This document shows positions 7,350-17,197 of a stretch of 64,000 bases of DNA, in pieces (positions within the stretch are counted from its first letter, which is position 1; every line of letters begins with the position of its first letter). The DNA comes from Nitrospiraceae bacterium UBA2600. Its GTDB lineage: Bacteria; Nitrospirota; Thermodesulfovibrionia; Thermodesulfovibrionales; Thermodesulfovibrionaceae. Under the pieces are notes generated by a model. That model made no database searches, had not been told where the DNA came from, and worked only from the letters and a program-made list of their open reading frames with translations. Position numbers and translations under genes: made by a program. The stretch spans positions 28,648 to 92,647 of the forward strand of contig DDKK01000031.1 in the NCBI GenBank assembly GCA_002339325.1. Direction: 5' to 3'.

Positions 7350-9259
7350 AGATTGCCTTTATAGGGCAGCCCAATGCTGGAAAAAGCACCATTTTTAATG
7401 GACTTGCAGGATACAAAACAGTAACAGCTAATTTCCCCGGACAAACTGTTCACTACACTGTAAGTAATGTAACAGTAGGCGAAGAGACCTTTGAAATTGT
7501 TGATCTACCCGGTATCTACTCTCTTACGGCAATAGATAAAGCAGAACTTGAATCAAGAAAATTCATCCTATCGGGCAAAGCAGATGTAGTAATAAACGTT
7601 ATTGATGCCTCCACTCTATCAAGAAGCTTAGAGTTAACGATTCAACTGGCAGAACTACAAGTTCCAATGGTTATCTGTCTAAATATGATTGATGAAGCCA
7701 AGAGAAAAGGCCTTGAGATAAATCTCAAAAAGCTCTCCGAAGTCTTTGACGTACCAGTTATTGAAACTATTGCTAATAAAGGAATAGGTCTCAGTAAAAT
7801 ATTCACATCTGCAAAAGAGGCTTTTTATAAGAATAAAATTCCGAAAATTCAACATTTCCATAAAGACATAGAGGAAAAAATCGAAGAAATAGAAAAAATA
7901 ATTCCCTCAAAGTTACTACCCAATATTCCAAGACGCTATATAGCGATAAAGTTGTTAGAAGGCGATGCCGAACTTTTTGAGGACTTGAGAGATTACAAGG
8001 AGCTTATATTAAAAATTAATGAAATCCGGGACGAAATAAAAAGTTCTCACGGAAGACACGCTGATACAGTCATATCCTCTGAGAGACATGCTTTAACAAT
8101 GAATATTTTTGAAGAGGTCACAAAGGTTGGTGAACCTATAAAATCGGCAAGAGAAAAATTAGATGACCTTCTTACAAACAGATTTCTCGGCTATCCCCTT
8201 CTCTTTTCTATTTTATTTGGAATATTTTTCCTGGTTTTTGAAGTGGGAAAACTTTTAGAAGAACCTCTCGTCCATATCTTTGATTCACTAATCAAGAGAT
8301 TACCCGAATATATTAGCGAAAATACTCTGACTTTCTATATTATTAAAGGCTTACTCGAAGGATTTGCTGGTGGACTTGGTGTTGCAATCCCTTATTTAAT
8401 ACCTTTTTTTATTGGTCTTACCATTCTTGAAGATGTTGGATATCTACCAAGAATGGCATTTTTAATGGATACTATAATGCACAGAATAGGGCTTCACGGA
8501 AAAAGTGTCCTTCCTTTCATAATATCTTATGGATGCAATGTTCCGGGAGTAATGGCTACGAGAATACTCGAATCTCCCAGGGACAGATTTATAACAGCCG
8601 CTCTTTCTGTTTTTATCCCCTGTGCCGCAAGAACTACCGTTATATTTGGGCTTGTAGGAGCATTTATTGGCGGAATTGCTGCAGCAGGACTGTATATCCT
8701 CAATCTTTTAGTAATCATGACGATGGGAGCTATACTTACTCGCTTTATTCCAGAAATCACCCCTGGATTAATTATGGAAATTCCACCTCTTCGAATTCCG
8801 ACCCTAAAAAATGTTTTTATGAAAACATGGTTAAGATTAAAAGATTTTACAGTAGTTGCTTGGCCACTTCTTGTTTTAAGCAGTATCATACTAAGTTTTC
8901 TTGAATTTCTAAATCTTGACAGTGTTCTAAATCAGATTTTTAAGCCATTAGTGAGCTGGATTTTAGGGCTTCCCGAACAAACGGGTATAACTCTCATTTT
9001 TGGAATATTAAGAAAAGAACTTTCAATGATAATGCTATTTCAAGCGCTGGATACGACTAATATAGGTCAACTAATGACAAAGACTCAGATAATTGTTTTC
9101 ACTATTTTTACGATATTTTATCTGCCCTGCATAGGAACTCTGGGCGTTCTAATAAGGGAAATAGGTATTAAAAAGGCCATGCTCGTTACCATTCTAACAA
9201 TAACAGTTGCTGTATTTCTCTCTGTCCTTTCAAGGTTAATATTAGAGACAGTTTTTTGA
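7346..9259 (+). CDS. feoB: Ferrous iron transporter FeoB
   Basis: FeoB imports Fe2+ across the inner membrane. The 637-aa protein has the N-terminal G domain (GQPNAGKST, DLPGIYS, NMID), a helical linker, and a membrane part with the two gate segments (SYGCNVPG and FIPCAARTT). Iron supply fits the many iron-sulfur and [FeFe]-hydrogenase proteins in this window. It ends 11 bp from a convergent gene. Confidence 0.96.
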   Translation: MKIAFIGQPNAGKSTIFNGLAGYKTVTANFPGQTVHYTVSNVTVGEETFEIVDLPGIYSLTAIDKAELESRKFILSGKADVVINVIDASTLSRSLELTIQLAELQVPMVICLNMIDEAKRKGLEINLKKLSEVFDVPVIETIANKGIGLSKIFTSAKEAFYKNKIPKIQHFHKDIEEKIEEIEKIIPSKLLPNIPRRYIAIKLLEGDAELFEDLRDYKELILKINEIRDEIKSSHGRHADTVISSERHALTMNIFEEVTKVGEPIKSAREKLDDLLTNRFLGYPLLFSILFGIFFLVFEVGKLLEEPLVHIFDSLIKRLPEYISENTLTFYIIKGLLEGFAGGLGVAIPYLIPFFIGLTILEDVGYLPRMAFLMDTIMHRIGLHGKSVLPFIISYGCNVPGVMATRILESPRDRFITAALSVFIPCAARTTVIFGLVGAFIGGIAAAGLYILNLLVIMTMGAILTRFIPEITPGLIMEIPPLRIPTLKNVFMKTWLRLKDFTVVAWPLLVLSSIILSFLEFLNLDSVLNQIFKPLVSWILGLPEQTGITLIFGILRKELSMIMLFQALDTTNIGQLMTKTQIIVFTIFTIFYLPCIGTLGVLIREIGIKKAMLVTILTITVAVFLSVLSRLILETVF

Positions 9260-9270
9260 TTAAAAGTTTT

Positions 9271-10005
9271 TTACGTAAATTCCGAAAGAAATCTCCTAAA
9301 CCTTAAAGGCAACCTATTTCTCTGTCTTTCATAACTTAGCCTCTCCGGTATGGCAATATCCTTAAAGTATCGCTGCCAGAGATTTATGAAAGAATCGATT
9401 TCAGAGGAAATATCAACTTCAAAACCATCTGCCCAGAGGAGTCTCCTATACTTCCCCGAATTAGCGAACAGCAGCTTTCTCAGAGAATCAAAGATTATAA
9501 TTTTCTCATTGGGCAGTCTTTTTACAAAATGTAACCACAACTTTGGAAGAACGTTAAATTTAGGCTCAAATTTTGCAAAAAGAACTTTATCGGGAAGTTC
9601 GGTAAATCTTAAAAAACCTAACCATCGATGCTTCTCTCTTCTGAACATCCTCTCGGCATTATTTAGTTTGACAATATCCGAGTCCAGAGTATACCAGATT
9701 GAAGGATTTTCATAGCTTTGCCTTAAAACTCTTATTAAAGCATCCTCGATTTTTGCAGAATCACAGAGATAATAAAGATATATTTTTCTAAAAATCTCTT
9801 TAGGCAATTTCGAGCTTAAATACTTATAATATTTTTTTGCAGTCTCAATCTCTGTATATATCTGAAACGAGAAAAGGTCTAACTCTGAAGAGTGGAGTCT
9901 GCTGTTTTTTATAATTATTCCGTCGAAAGGAATTTGTTGATGAACATATCTGTAAAGAAGGGTCAAAAAGCCTTCTAAAGTGCCATCATAATAGATTGTT
10001 TGCAT
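9271..10005 (-). CDS. DUF4130 protein, partner of the radical SAM DNA-modification/repair-type protein
   Basis: This 244-aa protein matches the TIGR03915/DUF4130 type. It has an N-terminal YDGTLEGFL segment, a central RFTELPDKVLFAKFEP region like that of uracil-DNA-glycosylase relatives, and a C-terminal basic tail. Such proteins are nearly always paired with the radical SAM protein that lies 4 nt upstream here. The pair is proposed to act on DNA, but the reaction is not known. Confidence 0.8.
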   Translation of the reverse strand: MQTIYYDGTLEGFLTLLYRYVHQQIPFDGIIIKNSRLHSSELDLFSFQIYTEIETAKKYYKYLSSKLPKEIFRKIYLYYLCDSAKIEDALIRVLRQSYENPSIWYTLDSDIVKLNNAERMFRREKHRWLGFLRFTELPDKVLFAKFEPKFNVLPKLWLHFVKRLPNEKIIIFDSLRKLLFANSGKYRRLLWADGFEVDISSEIDSFINLWQRYFKDIAIPERLSYERQRNRLPLRFRRFLSEFT

Positions 10006-10009
10006 GGTT

Positions 10010-11236
10010 TTAGTTGAAAAGAGAAAGATTTCTCTCCTCGAGATATCGAGATTCGGTTTTCGAAACTTTCACTATTGGCTTACCTTTTATAGTGAGGAAA
10101 TACTTAGCTCTCTTTAGAGGTACACCCAATTTTTTCAAAAATTCTTCTGTTATCTCCCCATATTTCCTTGCCTTTATTATTTTTCTGGCTGAAATTGGCC
10201 CTATCCCAGGAATTCTTAGAAGCTCATAATAGTCCGCCTTTGTTATTTCGACTGGGAAAAAATCCAGATGTCTTAATGCCCATTGAAGTTTTGGGTCTGC
10301 AACAAGTGAGATATTGTCACCTTCCTCAAATATTTCATCAATAACAAATCCGTAAAATCTAAGCAACCAATCTGCTTGATAGAGTCTGTGTTCTCTCAAA
10401 AAAGGAGGTTCTTTTATGACAGGCAATTCCGAATCTTTGTTTACGGGAATATAAGCGGAATAATAGACTCTCCTTACCATTTTTTTCTTATAAAGACTGT
10501 CTGATAGGGAAAGAATGGTTTTATCAGTATCTGGTGTTGCTCCTATTATTAACTGCGTTGAAGCAGAAGCTTTCTGTTTTCTCTCATTGTGTAAATCCCT
10601 GATTAGCTGCAAAGGACTGTATAGTTCTTTAAAATTCTTATCTGGCGCAAGCATTCTGAGACTGTCTTCTGTTGGTAGTTCAAGATTTGAACTAACTCTA
10701 TCAGCCAGTTTATAAGCTTCTTCAACTAATTCCCCTGATGCTCCTGGAATGATTTTCAGATGAATATAACCATTGAAATAGTTTTTAAATCTCAATATCC
10801 GTAAAGCGTTAAGCATCAATTCCATAGTATAATCTGGGTTACGAACAATTCCCGAACTCAGAAATAATCCTTCAATATAGTTTCTTCTGTAAAATTCAAC
10901 TGTCAAAGTTGCTATCTCTTGCGGAGATAAAATCGCTCTGGGCACATCATTTTTTATGCGGTTTATGCAGTATTTACAGTCATTTATGCAAATGTTAGTC
11001 ATCAGAATTTTTAAAAGGGATACACATCGTCCATCGGAAGCCCAACTGTGACATATACCGCTTAAGTGAGAATTACCAAGACCATAAGGATGGGTCTCTC
11101 TTTTTCCTCCAGAACTACTACAGGAGTTATCATATCTTGCAGACATAGAAAGAATAGAAAGTCTCTTCATGATATCATTATCTTTGAAGATAATATTAGG
11201 CTTACTTCGGCTGAAATCTTTTAGCGTGGGAAGCAT
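10010..11236 (-). CDS. Putative DNA modification/repair radical SAM protein (TIGR03916 type)
   Basis: The 408-aa protein has the radical SAM cluster motif CINDCKYC and a C-terminal helix-hairpin-helix (IPGIGPISARKI), a DNA-binding fold. This combination next to DUF4130 is the TIGR03916 family. The substrate is unknown. On the minus strand an exact TTGACA lies about 30 nt before the start (11269-11274 on the plus strand), but the matching -10 box is poor. Confidence 0.85.
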   Translation of the reverse strand: MLPTLKDFSRSKPNIIFKDNDIMKRLSILSMSARYDNSCSSSGGKRETHPYGLGNSHLSGICHSWASDGRCVSLLKILMTNICINDCKYCINRIKNDVPRAILSPQEIATLTVEFYRRNYIEGLFLSSGIVRNPDYTMELMLNALRILRFKNYFNGYIHLKIIPGASGELVEEAYKLADRVSSNLELPTEDSLRMLAPDKNFKELYSPLQLIRDLHNERKQKASASTQLIIGATPDTDKTILSLSDSLYKKKMVRRVYYSAYIPVNKDSELPVIKEPPFLREHRLYQADWLLRFYGFVIDEIFEEGDNISLVADPKLQWALRHLDFFPVEITKADYYELLRIPGIGPISARKIIKARKYGEITEEFLKKLGVPLKRAKYFLTIKGKPIVKVSKTESRYLEERNLSLFN

Positions 11237-11323
11237 AATAATTTATGATTAAAAATAATTTATCTCCTTGTCAAGGCATAACTTAGAAAAAAAAGCCGTT
11301 CAAATCTGTTAAAATTATAAATT

Positions 11324-12706
11324 ATGAGTTTGCTTGAAAAAGTTGAAAAAACCGTTAAAAAGTATAACATGATTTCACAAGGAGATCATATACTGGTAGG
11401 ACTTTCGGGAGGTCCTGACTCTGTGTGTCTCTTGAATGTTCTTAAAGAGCTTAGCTTAAAATTCAAATTAAAAATCTCTGCGGCATACATAAATCATGGA
11501 CTAAGACCAGACGAAATTCCAGGAGAAATTCAATTTTGCCAGAGACTCTGCGATGATTTAAATATTAACTTTCACACTAAAGAAATAAATGTTAGAGCCC
11601 TTGCTGAAATTGAGAAAATAAATATCCAAGAAGCAGCAAGAATTCTAAGATATGAGGCTCTTGACCATATTAGCCTTAATATTAAAGCCCATAAAATTGC
11701 TGTTGCCCATAACGCCGATGACCAAGCAGAAACTGTAATAATGAGACTTCTCAGAGGAGCCGGACCCGCTGGCTTAGGCGGAATACCTCCTGTTAGAAAA
11801 AAATTAATTCGTCCTCTAATTGAAATCGAGAGAAGCGAAATCGAAGCCTTTTTAAGTGAAAGACAGATAACTTATCTGATTGATTCTTCTAATAAAAATA
11901 CAAAATATCTACGAAACAAGATTAGACAAAATTTAATGCCAGTAATTAAATCCATATCTCCATCAGCAACAAGAGCAATTGTAAGAACAGCAGAGATAAT
12001 GCAGCAAGAGAATGACTTTATTAACACTTCTGTAACTAAAGCACTAATGAGACTTATGAGCAGAAAGACTGATGAGAGGGTGGAACTTTTCTGTAATCCC
12101 ATGGAAATATTAAATATCGTAATTCTAAGAAGGGCATTAAGAGTTGCCATAGACAGTGTTAAAGGCCTCAGAGGCATAGATTTCGACCATATTGAAGCCA
12201 TAATTGAACTTATAAAGAGAGGCAAAGCCGGAGACAGAGTATACTTACCAAAAGGAATAAGAGCTATAAAAGGTTATTCTACTCTAATAATCACAGCAGA
12301 AAAACCAAAAAAACTTTCCACATACATGGTGAATGAGCCTAAAGATGTTTTCATCTCCGAAGCTTCTCTATTGATAAGCATAAAGGAATTCAAAAGAGAC
12401 GAAATAAATTATTTTGGAGATGGAAAAAATACTGTAGTTGTAGATGCTGAAAAAATAAAATTCCCTCTTCTTATAAGGAGCAGAAAAGAAGGAGACTATT
12501 TTTATCCATTTGGATTTGGGAAAAGAAAAAAAATTCAGGATTTCTATGTGGACGAGAAAATTCCAAGAGAAGACAGAGATTTAATCCCCATTATTGAAAG
12601 CAATGGAGAGATTATTCTTATCGCAGGATACAGACTTGACGACAGATTTAAAATTAGTGATAATACAAAAAGATGTTTACAGATAAAAGTTATACCAAAA
12701 TTGTAA
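11324..12706 (+). CDS. tilS: tRNA(Ile)-lysidine synthase TilS
   Basis: TilS attaches lysine to C34 of the CAU-anticodon tRNA-Ile so that it reads AUA. The 460-aa protein has the ATP-binding SGGPDS loop near residue 28, the HGLRPDE and HNADDQAETV motifs, and the C-terminal TilS domain (RSRKEGDYF ... KKIQDFYVDEKIPR). Length is normal. An extended -10 (TGtTAAAAT, 11307-11315) lies 8 nt before the ATG with no Shine-Dalgarno, so the mRNA looks leaderless. Its last 34 nt overlap the next gene. Confidence 0.95.
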   Translation: MSLLEKVEKTVKKYNMISQGDHILVGLSGGPDSVCLLNVLKELSLKFKLKISAAYINHGLRPDEIPGEIQFCQRLCDDLNINFHTKEINVRALAEIEKINIQEAARILRYEALDHISLNIKAHKIAVAHNADDQAETVIMRLLRGAGPAGLGGIPPVRKKLIRPLIEIERSEIEAFLSERQITYLIDSSNKNTKYLRNKIRQNLMPVIKSISPSATRAIVRTAEIMQQENDFINTSVTKALMRLMSRKTDERVELFCNPMEILNIVILRRALRVAIDSVKGLRGIDFDHIEAIIELIKRGKAGDRVYLPKGIRAIKGYSTLIITAEKPKKLSTYMVNEPKDVFISEASLLISIKEFKRDEINYFGDGKNTVVVDAEKIKFPLLIRSRKEGDYFYPFGFGKRKKIQDFYVDEKIPREDRDLIPIIESNGEIILIAGYRLDDRFKISDNTKRCLQIKVIPKL

Positions 12707-13836
12707 TATTCCTTCTATCGATAGTCTCTCCCTTTTTAATAGCCTCGCCATCTTTCTGCGACAACACCAATTCAGCAGCCATGAAGCTGAAACTTGATGA
12801 AATAAACAGAGAATACTCAAGATATCTGATACCTTTACAAAAAGGTATTGCCATTCCAATAAATAAAAATCAGGCTCTTGTGCCTGCTTCTGCCATAGAA
12901 GACAATAAAAACATTATCCTTGCCTTAGATTCAAAATTAAATCTATCCATAGTAAAACTAAACAATGAACTTCCAGACCTAAACTTCTACCTTCCCTCAA
13001 AAGAAGAGGAAGTATTCCTTTTACTTACAATATTTGAGCAACCGGTTGTAATCTTGGTTAAAGGAGTTCAGCAGACAAATAAAATCAATATAGATGGAAA
13101 GTTTCCATTGGGTTCTCTGCTTTTGTCCTTTGACCTTAAACCCCTGGGCATCGTAACAAAAAGCGATACACTTTCGGAAGTTCTATTGATATCGCAGGTT
13201 TATTCGGAGATAAAAAAGATGCTTAATAAAAAACCCGGCTGGCTGGGAATTCAAGCGCAAACAGTCAGTAAAGAATTAAGTAAAATCCTCAATGTATCTG
13301 AGGGAGTTGTTATAACTAATATCTACGAAGGAGGTCCTGCTGACAAAGTGGGGATTAGTAGAGGTGATGTAATAACTGAAGCAGATGGAATAATAATAAG
13401 GGAACTCAAAGACCTCAAGGACGTTATTTCTAACAAATTTTCAGGAGAAAAGATAGATTTAAAAGTTAATCAGGATGGAAGGCAGAAAAATATAACCGTA
13501 GTTCTTGAAGAACCTCCCGAGAAAACCTCAAACATGATTTCCTCTCAAAAGGAAAGTATCAGAGGCTTAATAGTGTCTGAAATCCCTGAATCCTTGAAAA
13601 AAAATCTTCCTAAATCTGTAACGGGAATATTCATAAAAAAGATTGAAGAGGACAGTCCAGCACTGGGCATTTTAAAGAATGGAGATATTATAATGGAGAT
13701 AAACAAAAAAGCCGTTACTAACGTTAAGGCTTTTGAGGATATAATAGCAAGTTTTGTAGGTAGAGACCTTCTTATTCTTGTTTACAGACAGGACAATTTT
13801 CAATATGTAATAGTGCCTCAACAAAGAGTTCGTTAG
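12673..13836 (+). CDS. Periplasmic double-PDZ protein, likely HtrA-type pseudoprotease
   Basis: The 387-aa protein has a signal peptide (about 1-28), a beta-rich domain (about 55-165) and two PDZ domains (about 188-280 and 293-375). The first domain follows the order of an HtrA/DegP trypsin fold, with segments resembling the HtrA strands, but the GNSGGP catalytic-serine loop is replaced by FPLGS (144-148). I see no catalytic histidine. It may therefore be a non-proteolytic scaffold or chaperone. It overlaps tilS by 34 nt and the convergent hemW by 65 nt. The pseudoprotease reading is inference; PDZ and export are clear. Confidence 0.7.
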   Translation: MFTDKSYTKIVIFLLSIVSPFLIASPSFCDNTNSAAMKLKLDEINREYSRYLIPLQKGIAIPINKNQALVPASAIEDNKNIILALDSKLNLSIVKLNNELPDLNFYLPSKEEEVFLLLTIFEQPVVILVKGVQQTNKINIDGKFPLGSLLLSFDLKPLGIVTKSDTLSEVLLISQVYSEIKKMLNKKPGWLGIQAQTVSKELSKILNVSEGVVITNIYEGGPADKVGISRGDVITEADGIIIRELKDLKDVISNKFSGEKIDLKVNQDGRQKNITVVLEEPPEKTSNMISSQKESIRGLIVSEIPESLKKNLPKSVTGIFIKKIEEDSPALGILKNGDIIMEINKKAVTNVKAFEDIIASFVGRDLLILVYRQDNFQYVIVPQQRVR

Positions 13837-14914
13837 AAATCATCATACCCTTATCAGTAAGAAAAACTCTTTTCCCGACTATCTTTACTAAATTTTCTTC
13901 TTCAAAAACACGGAAGAAATTAAGCAGGCATTCGCTATCTAATACAACTCCATCGGTTGTTCTTAAGCCAAGAAATACTTTCTCTTTCAAACTTTCCTTT
14001 GCATCAACCCTGTAGTCAATTATATGCATTAAGCTGTTGTATTTTAAAATAGCCGAATATTTTAATAAATCGGATGGATTGTGAAATCTCTCTTTTCCGT
14101 TAAAAGAATGAGCAGAGGGGCCTATTCCCAAATAGGGCTTTCTTTGCCAGTAATTATTGTTATGTCTACATTCAAAACCTTTTTTTGCAAAATTTGAAAT
14201 CTCATATTTTATCAATCCCTTTGATTCAAGAAATTCAGTTCCACTCAGATACATCTGAACAATATCCTTTTCAGGAGGCAAGCTAACTTTACCAGAGTAT
14301 AGGTCTTTGAAAAGTAAAGTATTTTCCTCTAAAGTGAGTTCATAAATGGAAACATGACTTATTTTCAAAGATGTGGCCATTTTCAATGAGTTCATCCAAC
14401 TTTCAACAGTCTGAAACGGTATGGCATACATAAGGTCAATTGAGATATTTTCAAATCCGCTTCGAATAACCAGTCCTATCGTATCTATAGCAGCCTTTGA
14501 GCTGTGCATTCGGCCTAAAAGACTCAGTTCTTCATCTTTGAATGACTGAACGCCTATGCTTATTCTATTTACACCGAAGTCTCTCATTATATTCATTTTT
14601 TCCAAATTAACTGTTGCTGGATTTATTTCTATGGAGAACTCTAATCCGCTGGCAAATCTAAAATTTGTTACTAAACTTTTTAAAAGCATCTCTAATGTCT
14701 TAGGCCTCATACTTGAAGGCGTTCCACCACCGACATAAACAGTCTCAAATAGATGGGGCAATTCTGAGCAGAGCTTTATTTCTCTCAAAATAGATTTAAT
14801 GAAAACTTGCTCTACCTCTTCTGACCATTTAACTGAATAAAAACTACAATATCTGCATTTCTTCATACAGAATGGAACATGCACATATAGAGATGAAAAA
14901 TAAGAGCTCATCAT
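13772..14914 (-). CDS. hemW: HemW-type radical SAM heme chaperone / coproporphyrinogen oxidase-like
   Basis: The 380-aa protein has the radical SAM motif CMKKCRYC followed by SF rather than the extra cysteine of HemN, and the HNNNYW (HNxxYW) motif that marks HemW. HemW binds heme and delivers it to respiratory enzymes; it does not decarboxylate coproporphyrinogen. Length fits. The start could be either of two adjacent ATGs (14914 or 14911). The 3' end overlaps the convergent PDZ gene by 65 nt. Confidence 0.85.
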   Translation of the reverse strand: MMSSYFSSLYVHVPFCMKKCRYCSFYSVKWSEEVEQVFIKSILREIKLCSELPHLFETVYVGGGTPSSMRPKTLEMLLKSLVTNFRFASGLEFSIEINPATVNLEKMNIMRDFGVNRISIGVQSFKDEELSLLGRMHSSKAAIDTIGLVIRSGFENISIDLMYAIPFQTVESWMNSLKMATSLKISHVSIYELTLEENTLLFKDLYSGKVSLPPEKDIVQMYLSGTEFLESKGLIKYEISNFAKKGFECRHNNNYWQRKPYLGIGPSAHSFNGKERFHNPSDLLKYSAILKYNSLMHIIDYRVDAKESLKEKVFLGLRTTDGVVLDSECLLNFFRVFEEENLVKIVGKRVFLTDKGMMISNELFVEALLHIENCPVCKQE

Positions 14915-14928
14915 TTATAATATCGTAA

Positions 14929-15903
14929 ATGCAGCTTCTTAAAAAATTTTTAATGCCTAATCTTTCATGGATTCAACTTGAAATATCCGGGCTTTGTAAT
15001 GCATCCTGTTTTTACTGTCCCCATACAGTGTTCAGAAAAAATTGGAAGGGAAGAAACTTGTCTTTATCGGAATTCAATAAAATTTTACCTTTTCTTAAAA
15101 AAACAGAACTTCTATATCTTCAGGGATGGGGAGAGCCTTTTTGCAATCCAGACTTTTTTACATTTGTTGAAATAGCTAAAAAATACAATACAAAAGTAGG
15201 CACTACAACAAACGGGACTTTAATAGAACAGAAACATTTGGAAAAAATGGTAGATTTGCAGATGGACATAATTGCTTTTTCACTGACAGGAATACATAAA
15301 AATGATACTTTGAGAAAAGGAACGAATTTTGAAAAAATTTTAAAAACTGTCGAAGAGTTAAACGAGATAAAATTGAAACAAAACAGCCAGAAACCTAATA
15401 TTCATATTGCTTATCTACTTTTAAAATCAAACTTAGAAGAACTTGAAAACATACCGGAAATTTTTCATTCAAGGGGAATCGAACATATAGTTGTTAGTTT
15501 TCTTGATTTTATTCCCGATAAATCTTTAGAAGAAGAATCGCTTATGCCAAAAGATGAAGAGGATTTTAAAAGACTGAGCAAAATAACTCAAGAAATAACC
15601 GAGAGGGCTAAAATAAAAAATTTATCTCTCTTTTTCAATCTTCCACATCCCTTCAAAAGAAGAGAAGTATGTTCAGAGAAGCCCACAAATGCCTTATTTA
15701 TAAATTCTCTTGGCTTTGTCTCTCCCTGTGTTTTCACAGGTCTGCCTTTTAATAGTGAGCAAAATATCCATTTTGGAAATATAAACGAAAAGAGTTTGGA
15801 GTCCATATGGTTTAGTAAAAACTATAGAAAATTCAGAAAAGTTCATGTATCTTCAGCCCCTCCTTCAGTTTGCAAAAACTGTCCAAAGCTTAGAATTATG
15901 TAA
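14929..15903 (+). CDS. Radical SAM protein with C-terminal SPASM-like cysteines
   Basis: The 324-aa protein starts with CNASCFYC, the radical SAM 4Fe-4S motif, and ends with a cysteine cluster (SPCVFTGLPFN ... VCKNCPKL) like the auxiliary-cluster SPASM domain. Members modify peptides or proteins or act in cofactor synthesis. No peptide substrate is visible nearby, so the substrate is unknown. A TATAAT (14916-14921) lies 7 nt before the ATG with no Shine-Dalgarno, suggesting a leaderless mRNA. Confidence 0.8.
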   Translation: MQLLKKFLMPNLSWIQLEISGLCNASCFYCPHTVFRKNWKGRNLSLSEFNKILPFLKKTELLYLQGWGEPFCNPDFFTFVEIAKKYNTKVGTTTNGTLIEQKHLEKMVDLQMDIIAFSLTGIHKNDTLRKGTNFEKILKTVEELNEIKLKQNSQKPNIHIAYLLLKSNLEELENIPEIFHSRGIEHIVVSFLDFIPDKSLEEESLMPKDEEDFKRLSKITQEITERAKIKNLSLFFNLPHPFKRREVCSEKPTNALFINSLGFVSPCVFTGLPFNSEQNIHFGNINEKSLESIWFSKNYRKFRKVHVSSAPPSVCKNCPKLRIM

Positions 15904-15905
15904 TG

Positions 15906-15935
15906 TTGCAAAATTAAGCCCTTTTAAGTTATAAA
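15906..15935 (+). promoter_or_regulatory. Promoter of the MltD-like gene
   Basis: TTGCAA (15906-15911) and TATAAA (15930-15935) are 18 bp apart. The start codon begins 7 nt after the -10 box and there is no Shine-Dalgarno, so transcription probably begins at or next to the ATG. Confidence 0.45.
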
Positions 15936-15942
15936 ATAAGTT

Positions 15943-17187
15943 ATGAAAAAATTATTCGTTACCCTACTCTTTTTGTTGCTTAATTTCCTTTATGCCCCAA
16001 TAAATTATGCAGAAGAAGAGAATAAGGCAATTACTTTAAAACAAGATGAGAAAAAGGAGATAATTTTTTCAGGCAGTGAAGATTTTACGCTTCTTCCTGA
16101 GACAAAAGAAAATTTTATAAATAAAATCGAAAAACACATAAATCTTTTCTCCGAAAGACTGAAAGGAAAATTCTCTCTATGGCTATCACGTTCAGGACGC
16201 TACATAGAGATAATGAAGGAAATCTTAATTGAAAAAGGACTTCCCGAAGAACTCGTCTACCTTCCATTAATAGAGAGCGGATTTAATGTTAATGCCCGTT
16301 CTCCTGCTAAAGCAGTAGGTCCGTGGCAGTTTATAGAAAGCACAGCAAAGAGATACGGCCTGATAGTAGACTGGTGGAGAGATGAAAGAAAAGACCCTAT
16401 AAAGTCAACTATTGCTGCAGCGAACTACTTAAATGACCTGTATAAAATGTTTGGTGATTGGTCATTAGCTCTCGCCGCTTACAACGCAGGCGAAGGCAGA
16501 ATATACAGAGCAGTAAATAAAATAGGTGAAAACGATTACTGGTCTCTCTTAAATACGAGATATATTCCAAAAGAAACTCAAAACTATGTTCCTAAATACA
16601 TAGCAGCTATAACAATAGCAAAACAGCCAGAGAATTTCGGTTTTAGTAATATTAAAGAACATGAGCCTCTAAATTATGAAGAAGTCACCATTCCTTCTCC
16701 AACTGATATTGATTTAATAGCGAAATGTGCAGAGACTGACTTAGAAACTATAAAGGAGTTAAATCCTGAACTGAAAAGATGGTCAACACCAATGAATGTT
16801 AAGGAATACAAAATAAGAATTCCTGCAGACAAAAAAGAAATTTTTATATCGAATTTTGAAAAGATTCCTCCTGAAAAGAGATTTAGTTACGACACTTATA
16901 TAACACAAAAAGGAGACAATATCACAAAAATAGTTCAAAAAACTAAATTGACTTCCAAAGTTATATATGAATTAAACGGAACAGAAATATTTAAAAACTT
17001 AAAACCAGGCACTAAAATAATGATTCCGCCTCATGATAAATTTGTTCTTACCAAAGAAGATAAATACTCGGAGAAAAAAATTACAAGAAAGTCCAGCAAA
17101 GCATCTTCAAAGATAGCAAAGAATAATCAGAACAAAAAGACTTCCAGTAAAGAGAAAATAGTTAGAAAAGTTAAAGCAAGAAAATAA
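15943..17187 (+). CDS. MltD-like membrane-bound lytic transglycosylase with LysM
   Basis: The 414-aa protein has a signal peptide, a lytic transglycosylase domain (LIESGFNVNARSP with the catalytic glutamate, AVGPWQFI, AAYNAGEGRI) at about residues 105-240, and a LysM peptidoglycan-binding domain near residues 325-370. A lysine-rich tail follows. It cleaves peptidoglycan glycan strands to 1,6-anhydro ends in the periplasm. I see no clear lipobox. Confidence 0.9.
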   Translation: MKKLFVTLLFLLLNFLYAPINYAEEENKAITLKQDEKKEIIFSGSEDFTLLPETKENFINKIEKHINLFSERLKGKFSLWLSRSGRYIEIMKEILIEKGLPEELVYLPLIESGFNVNARSPAKAVGPWQFIESTAKRYGLIVDWWRDERKDPIKSTIAAANYLNDLYKMFGDWSLALAAYNAGEGRIYRAVNKIGENDYWSLLNTRYIPKETQNYVPKYIAAITIAKQPENFGFSNIKEHEPLNYEEVTIPSPTDIDLIAKCAETDLETIKELNPELKRWSTPMNVKEYKIRIPADKKEIFISNFEKIPPEKRFSYDTYITQKGDNITKIVQKTKLTSKVIYELNGTEIFKNLKPGTKIMIPPHDKFVLTKEDKYSEKKITRKSSKASSKIAKNNQNKKTSSKEKIVRKVKARK

Positions 17188-17197
17188 TAGATTATTT

